Shown here: positions 1 to 5,645 of the stretch, piece after piece
Layout of the letters: every line of letters begins with the position of its first letter
Position numbering within the stretch: position 1 is the stretch's first letter
Source: Sphingomonadaceae bacterium
GTDB lineage: Bacteria; Pseudomonadota; Alphaproteobacteria; Sphingomonadales; Sphingomonadaceae
Assembly: GCA_019239785.1 (NCBI GenBank)
Contig: JAFAZM010000014.1
Coordinates: forward strand, 1-6,320
DNA: 6,320 nucleotides
Reading direction: 5' to 3'
The notes under the pieces: generated by a model
What the model saw: only the letters and a program-made list of their open reading frames with translations
The model's database searches: none
Told to the model about the DNA's origin: nothing
Made by a program: the position numbers and the translations under genes

Positions 1-666
1 CGGCGCGCCCATCGCGCTCGGCGGCGGGGCGCTGCCCATGCGGTTGCTGACCTGCTGGAAGGGCCGGTCGGCATGGGCGCTGGTGTCGCAGCCGCGATTG
101 CGCAGCTCGCTCTGGACCTCGCGGACGGCGGCGATCGCGCGCAGCGGATTGCGGTCCTGCGGCGCATTGGCCTCCAGCAGCTGCTGCTCCAGCTCCTGGC
201 ATTCGGCGGCGCTGCGCCTGGGCGGCGAGACCAGATCGTCCAGCTCGTCGCCGAGCGCGGCATTGAACAGGCCGAGGGTGATTCCGGTCGAGCGGAAGGC
301 CGGCGAGACTTGCGCGTCGGGCGCGTCGCCGCGCTCGACCTCGGCCCAGACCCGCGTGCGCCGGCCGCCGTCCAGCGGCTCGAGATGCGCGATCATCCGG
401 GTCGCCACCTTGTCCCCGCTATAGACGGTGAACACGACCCCCTCCGCGGTCCGCTCGTGGCGGAAGACCGGGGCCACGCCGCCGGCGGCGGCCGGATCGC
501 TGCCTGGCGCGCCCGGCTGGCGGCGGATGTCCAGATCGGCGATCGCCGCCGCGACCGCCTCCGGCGGCCGGTCGACGTCGCGCGAGAAGGCGGCGCCCGG
601 GCCGCCGGCCACATACCAGCCGCCGACCGCGATCGGCACCAGCAACAGCATGGATTTCAGGGACAT
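1..666 (-). CDS. Membrane-anchored or exported protein of unknown function (C-terminus beyond left edge)
   Basis: The frame is open from the ATG at 666-664 to the window edge: 222 codons and no stop, so the C-terminus is missing. The start is well supported. A purine-rich Shine-Dalgarno (GGAAGGGAGG, 680-671) sits four bases upstream, and the protein opens with a hydrophobic segment (residues about 6-22, MLLLVPIAVGGWYVAGG) that is a signal peptide or N-terminal anchor. A mature part beginning SRDVDRPPEAV is followed by alternating beta-like stretches (about 76-112: VVFTVYSG, TRMIAHLEPL, TRVWAEVERG). A more helical, Glu/Gln-rich part (about 152-192) contains two cysteines (156 and 193). The early part loosely recalls a helix-grip (SRPBCC-like) fold, but this is a guess from pattern only. 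I do not recognise the family. An ATG five codons downstream (651-649) is a less likely start. Codon use is typical of the high-GC background, which argues for a real gene over the antisense frames. Confidence 0.75.
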   Translation of the reverse strand, partial: MSLKSMLLLVPIAVGGWYVAGGPGAAFSRDVDRPPEAVAAAIADLDIRRQPGAPGSDPAAAGGVAPVFRHERTAEGVVFTVYSGDKVATRMIAHLEPLDGGRRTRVWAEVERGDAPDAQVSPAFRSTGITLGLFNAALGDELDDLVSPPRRSAAECQELEQQLLEANAPQDRNPLRAIAAVREVQSELRNRGCDTSAHADRPFQQVSNRMGSAPPPSAMGAP

Positions 667-785
667 AGACCCTCCCTTCCTTCGCATGGCGTAGCAGCCG
701 AGAGGTTAAGAAGAGATGTGGCGCGCATCGCGTGACGCCGGGCTGCGGAGCCATTATCCATGCGGCGAAGGCGGGGGAGGGGCGG
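667..785. promoter_or_regulatory. Divergent intergenic region with both ribosome binding sites
   Basis: These 119 bases separate two divergently transcribed genes, so promoters for both should lie here or overlap the gene starts. Clear Shine-Dalgarno sites are present for each: GGAAGGGAGG on the minus strand at 680-671, and GGGAGG on the plus strand at 775-780, five bases before the ATG at 786. AT-richer patches (CATTAT near 751-756 and GGTTAAGAAGAG near 703-714) are possible -10 or -35 elements, but none matches a consensus well enough to call a promoter. Confidence 0.4.
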
Positions 786-1655
786 ATGAGCGGACGCGGA
801 CGATGGCAATTGCTGTGCGGGCTCTGGCTCCTGTTCCTGCTCGTCTATCTGGTCTGGGGCGGGATCGCCCAGGCCGGGCTCTATTATTGGGTCGGCACGC
901 TCGAGGTGGACCGGTTCGGCTCCTACGATCCGATGATGACCGGGCTCGTCCCCGGCCTGCTGCTCGCGCTGCCGGCCCTCTGGTTCCTCGCCCGCGAGGC
1001 GCGGCGCGCGCGGCAGGCGCCGCCCGCCGATCCGGGGCAGGCGGGGCGCTCGCGGCGCCTGCTTGCGATCTTTCTCTGCGCGGCCGGCGCCGCCGCTCTG
1101 GCCGCCGCGATCGCCTTCTATCTCGCCGCCGAGGCGCAGCCTGGCGGCGGCTACGAGAGCCCGGTGCCGTTCGATCCCGCGCAGCTCGCGGCCGGCCCCG
1201 TTCCGGCCCATAAGGTCCGCATCGCCGGCACGATCGACGAGGGCGCGGAGCTGCGCATCCACGAAGGCTCGCGCGGCTCGAGCTGGACCATGATCTATTC
1301 CGCCTTCCGCGCCGCCAAGACCGGCGAGGGCTGGCCGCTGCGCCTGTTCGTCGAGCGCCGGGAGGAGGGCGGTTCCGGCCGGGACGTCGTCTATTGGCGC
1401 GACGGCGGTGAGCAGGGCTATCTGGTGGAGGACGGACTGCCGCCTCTGGTCCGCTACGCCTTCGAGCGCCGGGGTCTCCAGGTCGCGCGCCCGAACTACC
1501 TGCTGCGCACCGGCAGCGACGCGCTGCGCACGCCTTATTATGTCGGCGCTGCGCTGACGACCCTGCTCGGCTGGATGCTCGCGGGCGCCGGCGTGCTGCT
1601 GCTGGTCCTGTCGCGGCGCGGCCGGGCCGGGACCATAGCGGAAGGACCAGCATGA
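786..1655 (+). CDS. Four-helix membrane protein with extracytoplasmic domain, unknown function
   Basis: This is a 289-residue protein. The ATG at 786 is chosen over the GTG at 732 because a strong GGGAGG lies five bases upstream and the extra 18 residues look non-coding. Predicted membrane segments by eye are residues about 8-30 (LLCGLWLLFLLVYLVW), 50-68 (MMTGLVPGLLLALPALWFLA), 92-114 (LLAIFLCAAGAAALAAAIAFYLA) and 252-275 (YVGAALTTLLGWMLAGAGVLLLVLS). Arg-rich loops after the second segment (69-91) and at the C-terminus (RRGRAG) suggest both are cytoplasmic. The soluble part at about 115-250 would then face the periplasm. That part has beta-rich stretches (HKVRIAGTIDEGAELRIHEG, PLRLFVERRE, DVVYWRDGGEQGYLVEDG). 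I do not recognise the family. The stop overlaps the start of the amidohydrolase gene (ATGA, 1652-1655). This implies coupled expression and perhaps a joint role in handling an extracytoplasmic substrate, which is an inference from context. Confidence 0.85.
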   Translation: MSGRGRWQLLCGLWLLFLLVYLVWGGIAQAGLYYWVGTLEVDRFGSYDPMMTGLVPGLLLALPALWFLAREARRARQAPPADPGQAGRSRRLLAIFLCAAGAAALAAAIAFYLAAEAQPGGGYESPVPFDPAQLAAGPVPAHKVRIAGTIDEGAELRIHEGSRGSSWTMIYSAFRAAKTGEGWPLRLFVERREEGGSGRDVVYWRDGGEQGYLVEDGLPPLVRYAFERRGLQVARPNYLLRTGSDALRTPYYVGAALTTLLGWMLAGAGVLLLVLSRRGRAGTIAEGPA

Positions 1656-3217
1656 CGCACGATCTTTCGCGGCGGCACTTCATCGCGGGCGCGATCGCGA
1701 GCGGCGGGCTTGCGAGCCTTCCCGCGCGCGCGGCCCGGCCGGCCGCCGCCGCGACCCTGTTCCGGGAGGTCATGCTCGTCGACGGCACCGGCGCGACGCC
1801 GCGGCTGGCGAACCTGCTGGTCGTCGGGGATCGGATCGCGCGGATCGCGCGGCCGTCCGCACGCGAGCGCGCGGCCGGGGCGCGGATCGTCGAAGGCGCC
1901 GGCCGCGTCCTCACCCCCGGCTTCATCGATCTGCACAGCCACGGCGATCCGCTGCGGAGCAGCTACGACTCCTATCTGGCGATGGGCGTCACCACGGTCA
2001 CGCTCGGCCAGGACGGCGACGGGCCGGGGCCGGACACGGGGCCGCTGTCCGACACCGACGCCTGGCGCCGCGCCGTCGCGCAGGCGCCGCTCGACACCAA
2101 TGTCGCGATCCTGGTGGGCCACGGCACGATCCGCCACGCCGCCGGCGTCGCGGATTCGGTGCGCAGCCCCGATGCGGCGCAGCTGGCGCGGATGGCCGCT
2201 TCGCTCGAGGCCCAGTTCCGCGCCGGCGTGTTCGGCCTCTCCTTCGGCCTCGAATATGTGCCCGGCATCTACACCGCGCTGCCGGAGCTGCAGGCGCTCG
2301 GCCGCGTCGTCGCCCGCCATGACGGCCTCGCGATGAGCCACATGCGCTCGGAAAATGACGATGCGATCACCGCCTCGATCGACGAGCTGATCGCCTCGGT
2401 GCCGGGCGGCCGCCCGCACATCTCGCACCTGAAGGTGGTGTTCGGCCATGGCGAGGCGCGCGCCCGCCAGCTGCTCGACTATCTGGCCGCCAAGCGTGCG
2501 CAGGGCGTGCGTCTGACCGCGGACGAATATCCCTACAATGCCGGCTACACGACGATCGCCCTGCTGTTCCCGGAATGGGCGCTGCCGCCGAGCGATTATG
2601 CGGCGGTGGTGCGGGAACGAAGGCAGGCGCTGGCCGACCATCTCCAGGCCCGGATGACCCGCCGTGGCGGCCCCGAGGCTCTGTTGTTCGGGACGCCGCC
2701 TTATGCGGGCAAGACCCTGGCCCAGGTCGCGCAGGAGCAGGGGCGGCCCTATGTCGAGATCCTGATCGCGCTCGGGCCCGAGGGCGCCCAGGGCGCGCAC
2801 TTCACCATGGACCAGGCGCTGCAGGACCGGCTGCTGGTCGATCCCCACGTCGCCTTCTCGACCGACGGCGGCCCCGGCATGCGCCATCCGCGCGCGACCG
2901 GCACCTATGCGAAGCTGGTCCAGGATTATGTGGTGCGCGACCATAAGCTGACCTTGCAGGAGATGGTCCGCAAGGCGACCGGCTTCCCGGCGCGGATCCT
3001 CCGTCTCCCCGACCGCGGCCTCATCCGCCCCGGCGCGAAGGCCGACCTGCTGCTGTTCGATCCGGCTCGGGTGAGGGCGCGCTCCACCTATGTCGATCCG
3101 CTGGCGATGGCGGAGGGGTTCGACCTGGTGATGGTGAACGGGCGGACGGCCTTTGCCGAGGGGCGAAAGGTCGGCGCGGCCGGGGAGCTGCTGCGTGCGC
3201 GTGCCGCCGCGAGTTGA
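1652..3217 (+). CDS. Tat-exported metal-dependent amidohydrolase, N-acyl-D-amino-acid deacylase (D-aminoacylase) type
   Basis: This 521-residue enzyme belongs to the amidohydrolase superfamily and most resembles D-aminoacylases, which hydrolyse the amide bond of N-acyl-D-amino acids. The N-terminus has a twin-arginine signal (SRRHFIAGA, 6-14), a hydrophobic stretch and a likely cleavage after ARA (about 25-27), so the folded enzyme is probably periplasmic. Small beta-sandwich parts flank the TIM barrel: N-terminal about 35-88 and C-terminal about 445-510 (GLIRPGAKADLLLFDP). Visible active-site elements are the HxH motif in GFIDLHSHGD (H95, H97), H230 in SHMRSEND, H259 in HISHLK, and the catalytic Asp in FSTDGG (D405). 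GLEYVPGIYT (199-208) is the family's usual 'GL.Y.PG.Y' segment. At the place where classical D-aminoacylases carry the metal-bridging Cys ('GNCG') this protein reads GQDG, with D121. A Shine-Dalgarno GGAAGGA (1640-1646) precedes the ATG by five bases, inside the upstream gene. The exact substrate is unknown; a D-amino acid derivative or another acyl-amino compound is possible. Confidence 0.9.
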   Translation: MTHDLSRRHFIAGAIASGGLASLPARAARPAAAATLFREVMLVDGTGATPRLANLLVVGDRIARIARPSARERAAGARIVEGAGRVLTPGFIDLHSHGDPLRSSYDSYLAMGVTTVTLGQDGDGPGPDTGPLSDTDAWRRAVAQAPLDTNVAILVGHGTIRHAAGVADSVRSPDAAQLARMAASLEAQFRAGVFGLSFGLEYVPGIYTALPELQALGRVVARHDGLAMSHMRSENDDAITASIDELIASVPGGRPHISHLKVVFGHGEARARQLLDYLAAKRAQGVRLTADEYPYNAGYTTIALLFPEWALPPSDYAAVVRERRQALADHLQARMTRRGGPEALLFGTPPYAGKTLAQVAQEQGRPYVEILIALGPEGAQGAHFTMDQALQDRLLVDPHVAFSTDGGPGMRHPRATGTYAKLVQDYVVRDHKLTLQEMVRKATGFPARILRLPDRGLIRPGAKADLLLFDPARVRARSTYVDPLAMAEGFDLVMVNGRTAFAEGRKVGAAGELLRARAAAS

Positions 3218-3228
3218 GGAACGCGGCG

Positions 3229-3259
3229 GGCAGGGGCCGTCCATTCCTGCCGGGTTTTT
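3229..3259 (+). terminator. Candidate weak rho-independent terminator after the amidohydrolase
   Basis: Twelve bases after the amidohydrolase stop, GGCAGG (3229-3234) can pair with CCTGCC (3246-3251) around an 11-base loop. GGG and a run of five T (3255-3259) follow. The stem is only six pairs and the T run is short and offset by three bases, so the call is tentative. Its position between a gene end and a long non-coding stretch supports it. Confidence 0.4.
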
Positions 3260-3509
3260 GCGTAAATACGCAGCAGAATACGCGGGGTTCTCGTCCCCAG
3301 GATAGTCGTGCATCCACCGCGGCCGCAATTCGCATCACCCATTCTGTCGGAAATATCCTACGCAATCCGACGCGTCAATCGGGGAGTCCGTTATTTCGAG
3401 TGCAGCTCAGCCCGGTTGGGCGAAGGGGAGTCGGCCGATCTGAGGAGCAGCGGGTAACCTGATCTTTATTCCGGCGCCCCTACACCATGCCTGCAGCTTG
3501 GGGGCATGC
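3260..3509. other. Gene-free stretch with inverted repeats upstream of a membrane protein gene
   Basis: No frame here looks coding, and composition is less GC-rich than in the flanking genes. Visible structure: an inverted repeat GCGTA-AA-TACGC (3260-3271); a second AATACGC, 12 bases from the first (3265-3271 and 3277-3283); an inverted repeat GTCGGA (3346-3351) / TCCGAC (3366-3371) with a 14-base spacer that includes GGAAATATCC; and the palindrome GACGCGTC (3369-3376). These could be operator sites for the promoter of the downstream gene, but I cannot assign a regulator and see no clear -35/-10 pair. Confidence 0.4.
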
Positions 3510-4244
3510 ATGGTGGAAGGACAAAGCAGACCGCTTGCGGGCGGATTCGGGCGACGGGGCGGTCAGTTGCTGCAGGCGCCGCCGAATGCGGCGAGCGCGG
3601 CGCCGGCCCTATCGACCGTCGGCTGGAGCGATCCGTCTCCGTCGGAGCGGGTTTCCGGCATCAAGCTAGCGGGAATTTTCTGCCTGACGCTGGTCGCACT
3701 GCTGTGCGTCGATGCCTTGCTCTCCAATACGAGCCTGATAACGCCGATCAGTTCCACCTTCGTCAACGTCATGCGCGGCGTCGGCCTGGCCTTCGGGATC
3801 CCGCTCGCTCTGCTCGTCGTGTTCAGCCCGGCGATCCCGCTGAGCATGTTCCGCAAGGCCATGGCGCTGGTGTGCGTGCCCCTCCTCACCGCCTTTGCCG
3901 GCGGCGAGGCGGCCTACCGGATCGCCGACTGGATCGAATTCCCCTTCTCTTCGGCGCCATTCGCGCCGGCCAGCTATCCGATCACGCATGCGAGCCTGGG
4001 CCGAAAGGGCAGGCGCGATTCCGTCGAGATCGATCCGTTCGATCTGGGGGACGGCACCAGCATCGCCCTGCCCAGGGATCAATTCGAGACGGTCTGGAAC
4101 AGTGCCGGTGCGTATTGCATCACCGTAATGCAGCGCCGCTCAGCCTCGGGCGCGATCGAGATCCGCAACGACGGCGTGTACAACCTCAGCCCACCGGCGC
4201 CGGCGGTGCTCACGCCGTGCGCGGGGACGAAGCGCGTGCAGTAA
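3510..4244 (+). CDS. Small membrane protein of unknown function with C-terminal soluble domain
   Basis: The call is a 244-residue protein from the ATG at 3510. A TTG at 3498 in the same frame is an alternative, and the site upstream of the ATG (GGGGG, about 3500-3504) is weak, so the start is uncertain. Residues 1-48 are a polar, Gly/Ala/Pro-rich tail without clear structure. Three hydrophobic segments follow, about 51-71 (IKLAGIFCLTLVALLCVDALL), 90-112 (GVGLAFGIPLALLVVFSPAIP) and 115-137 (KAMALVCVPLLTAFAGGEAA). The last roughly 105 residues are soluble, with beta-like strands (SVEIDPFDLGDGTSIAL, GAYCITVMQR, GAIEIRNDGVYNL) and two cysteines (203 and 237) that could form a disulfide if this part is periplasmic. 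I recognise no family. Coding bias fits the host, and the hydrophobic pattern supports this frame over two overlapping ones. It stands alone after a gene-free stretch, so probably has its own promoter. Confidence 0.7.
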   Translation: MVEGQSRPLAGGFGRRGGQLLQAPPNAASAAPALSTVGWSDPSPSERVSGIKLAGIFCLTLVALLCVDALLSNTSLITPISSTFVNVMRGVGLAFGIPLALLVVFSPAIPLSMFRKAMALVCVPLLTAFAGGEAAYRIADWIEFPFSSAPFAPASYPITHASLGRKGRRDSVEIDPFDLGDGTSIALPRDQFETVWNSAGAYCITVMQRRSASGAIEIRNDGVYNLSPPAPAVLTPCAGTKRVQ

Positions 4245-4301
4245 CTTCGCTACGCCTGGGCGCGCGGCTAGCGGGGCCCGATCGGAATCCGCAGTCCGAG
4301 A

Positions 4302-4458
4302 TAGGTATTGTGTCCCCGGAATTCGCGAAGGGCGCGCGGTAGTTTCGGCGCGCATGGGGGCATGGGGCGGCGGTTCGGTTCCCAGGGTAGCGAGACGCTC
4401 AAAGTGACCGTCCGGGGCGGCTCTTAGATCGAATTAGGGATCGCGTCCCCGGAATTCG
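4302..4458. repeat. Pair of imperfect 24-bp direct repeats, possible dispersed (REP/RAYT-type) repeat
   Basis: Two copies of a 24-base unit lie at 4302-4325 and 4435-4458, 133 bases apart and in the same orientation, identical at 21 of 24 positions. The shared core is GTCCCCGGAATTCG; the mismatches are at 4306/4439, 4309/4442 and 4311/4444. Similarity fades quickly downstream (CGAAG / AAGCCC). Units of this kind (GAATTCCGGGGACAC on the other strand) strike me as similar to dispersed intergenic repeats associated with REP-type transposases. That is recollection, not something shown here, and no transposase gene is in the window. The first copy also creates a spurious short minus-strand frame (4363-4268). 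Confidence 0.55.
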
Positions 4459-4459
4459 A
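4429..4459. repeat. Imperfect hairpin formed by the second repeat copy
   Basis: TCGAATT (4429-4435) is the exact reverse complement of AATTCGA (4453-4459). Inside it GGGA (4437-4440) can pair with TCCC (4446-4449) around a five-base loop TCGCG. The result is an 11-pair stem with a small internal loop. No T run follows on either strand, so it is not a classical terminator. It fits a REP-like hairpin better. Confidence 0.5.
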
Positions 4460-4497
4460 AGCCCGGGCAGCCGGTCACCCGACCGACCGGCGCGCCC

Positions 4498-4614
4498 ATG
4501 GTCGAGGTTGCTTGGCTGGACTCGCGCAGGTTGCTAATCCGCTATCCGCCGGACTACGAAATTTTCGAACGCGTTGAACAGCGGAGCGGCGTGCAAGTTG
4601 AATATAAGTCCTAG
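4498..4614 (+). pseudogene. Probable C-terminal remnant of a decayed gene (38 codons)
   Basis: From the ATG at 4498 to a TAG at 4612-4614 this frame encodes 38 residues that look like real protein: VEVAWLDSRRLLIRYPPD followed by IFERVEQRSGVQVEYKS. The alternation (xVxWLDxRxLxIRYPP ... GVxVxY) resembles the end of small secreted or lipoprotein-like hypothetical proteins whose last strands read 'VxVxWxDxxxLxIxY...VFxxxxxVxGVxIxY'; that match is from memory. The frame stays open upstream only to 4438, through the repeat copy, and there is no Shine-Dalgarno before the ATG. I therefore read it as the 3' end of a gene whose front was lost by rearrangement near the repeats. A very small intact gene is the alternative. 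It lies at the edge of the low-GC block. Confidence 0.45.
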
Positions 4615-5635
4615 CGCCCCGCGAAATTTGTGCCCTGTCACCGTAATTCATTCTTTACAGTGCCATGATGTCTCCCACAGTGAGAAAGGTGTAAATTACG
4701 TACCGCTCTGCCTCCTCACGAGATTCGATCTGGGCATGGCTGCCTTTTTGAGCCGCCTTAAACACCGAGTCCAAGCGTTCACCTATATAAGCGAGTGTCG
4801 ATCCCACTATCTCGGAATATCGGCCCGATCCTTTCTTGTCCTCAATATAGCAGACTAGGCGATTGATGTAGTTGTCCGGCCCTAGGTGTATCGACTTGCT
4901 GCCCTTCACTCGCGGTTCCTGCGGTGGAAATAAGGCATCTGCAAGATCCTGAAGAAGGCGGCGGCACGAATGAACCGCGTTGGCCCAATCCTCCGGGTTA
5001 TCGGAACGCAAGTTGTCAGTAATGGATGAGGTCTTTTGAATACCTGCAGGGATTAGCTCAACCATCTTTCGATCAATATCATTCCTGACACGGTCAAAAA
5101 ACGTGGAAGCGACATTGGAAAAACGTATTTGATATAGTGCGGCGGCAGCATATTCGTGCGCATAAGCCCTACTCATGGAGATCTTCTTGGCTATTTCAGT
5201 TATATTTGTTGCATGTACCCGCCTCTCGTTTGCGTTGCCGGGAGGAGCCATGACAAATTGGGTCGGATTCGCAGATGCGACTGACACGTCGCGATCAGTC
5301 GCCGCCGCAAGCGCAAGTTTAGCTGCCTCAAGTTGTTGCTCAAGAGTTTCTACTGACGAAGTATCCATTCGCTCGGACACTTCTCCTTTGTGCTCTACCT
5401 TCCTAACTCGGCCACTCTTGCGGCCTAGTTCAAAAGCGTGTGCATCGACGCCGTCCGGCGAGCTAGGATACCCGCCAGCCTCATAACGGAATAGTGTCAA
5501 ATTTTCGTCATCCGCAAGAAATCTTGCGAGACGCGAGCACTTTAACATTACGACATTTAGAGGGGTGCGACTCAATTCAATATCTGCAAGAATTTCTTCG
5601 GCTAGACCCTCAATTTCCTCTGAGCTGGCCCCCAT
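4550..5635. other. Low-GC block, probable horizontally acquired segment
   Basis: Composition changes sharply here. Counting by hand, 60-base rows in this block give 31/60 (4681-4740), 25/60 (5041-5100) and 24/60 (5161-5220) G+C, against 46/60 in the amidohydrolase gene (2761-2820). The right boundary coincides with the nrdB stop codon; the left one is diffuse, in or just before the gene remnant. The block consists almost only of the AbiTii-type gene. I see no transposase, integrase, tRNA or flanking target duplication, so the mechanism of entry is not visible. Confidence 0.7.
4655..5635 (-). CDS. AbiTii-domain protein, putative phage-defence (abortive infection) factor
   Basis: This is a complete protein of 326 residues. 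The N-terminal part (about 8-60) has the AbiTii-type pattern: a helix (EEIEGLAEEILADIE), then TPLNVVMLKCSRLARFLADDENLTLFRYEAGGYP, where family members carry a run like 'L..lL.k...LA..L....l..W...El.GY'. A Glu/Ala-rich helix (about 94-112) could be a coiled coil. The C-terminal part (about 216-326: EDWANAVHSCRRLLQDLADALFPP, NYINRLVCYIEDK, YIGERLDSVFKAAQKGSHAQI, EEAERYVIYTFLTVGDIM) resembles an all-helical domain often seen behind AbiTii and similar defence domains. The family name comes from abortive-infection loci; the biochemical activity is not established, and I see no nuclease or nucleotide-binding motif. Its low GC contrasts with both flanks. Its ATG overlaps the nrdB stop by one base, so it is likely expressed from the nrdB transcript. 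Family recognition is from memory of motif patterns. Confidence 0.8.
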   Translation of the reverse strand: MGASSEEIEGLAEEILADIELSRTPLNVVMLKCSRLARFLADDENLTLFRYEAGGYPSSPDGVDAHAFELGRKSGRVRKVEHKGEVSERMDTSSVETLEQQLEAAKLALAAATDRDVSVASANPTQFVMAPPGNANERRVHATNITEIAKKISMSRAYAHEYAAAALYQIRFSNVASTFFDRVRNDIDRKMVELIPAGIQKTSSITDNLRSDNPEDWANAVHSCRRLLQDLADALFPPQEPRVKGSKSIHLGPDNYINRLVCYIEDKKGSGRYSEIVGSTLAYIGERLDSVFKAAQKGSHAQIESREEAERYVIYTFLTVGDIMAL

Positions 5636-5645
5636 TACTCCGCCG
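5633..5645 (-). promoter_or_regulatory. TAATG stop-start overlap and close-set Shine-Dalgarno between nrdB and the AbiTii gene
   Basis: On the minus strand the nrdB stop TAA (5637-5635) shares its last A with the ATG (5635-5633) of the downstream gene. GGAG (5641-5638) lies only two bases before this ATG, closer than usual and inside the last nrdB codons (Ala-Glu). Such an arrangement favours re-initiation by ribosomes finishing nrdB, so output of the defence-type protein would follow nrdB translation. The overlap is seen; the coupling is inferred. Confidence 0.65.

Noticed and set aside
73..735. Plus-strand open frame of 220 codons, and a shorter one at 38-424.
   Set aside because: Both are opposite the minus-strand gene at 1-666, which has a strong Shine-Dalgarno and a signal-like N-terminus.
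732..785. GTG at 732 as the start of the four-helix membrane protein.
   Set aside because: It has no ribosome site and adds a non-descript stretch; the ATG at 786 has GGGAGG at ideal spacing.
754..1926. Minus-strand open frame of 390 codons opposite the membrane protein gene.
   Set aside because: The product is almost pure Arg/Ala/Pro/Ser, typical of a shadow frame. The plus strand has membrane helices and a good ribosome site.
1538..3328. Long minus-strand open frame of 596 codons opposite the amidohydrolase gene.
   Set aside because: Long antisense frames arise easily in GC-rich genes. The translation is Arg/Gly/Ala/Gln-rich without motifs, while the plus strand encodes a clear enzyme.
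3214..3462. Plus-strand frame of 82 codons after the amidohydrolase.
   Set aside because: It starts at TTG overlapping the previous stop, runs through the probable terminator, and has no protein-like pattern.
3506..4342. Plus-strand frame of 278 codons overlapping the second membrane protein gene.
   Set aside because: It is Arg/Gly-rich and lacks the clean hydrophobic segments seen in the chosen frame.
4268..4363. Minus-strand 31-residue frame ending ...NTYLGLRIPIGPR.
   Set aside because: It looks protein-like at its end but is built largely on the first repeat copy and has no ribosome site. More likely a product of the repeat, or at best a remnant.
4614..4660. Possible terminator for the AbiTii-type gene (GGCACTGT ... 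ACAGGGC on the minus strand).
   Set aside because: The stem is short with a mismatch, the loop is long (about 18 bases), it overlaps the stop codon, and no T run follows.
4574..4858. Plus-strand frame of 94 codons (and one at 5175-5486).
   Set aside because: Both are mainly antisense to the AbiTii-type gene and show no coding features of their own.
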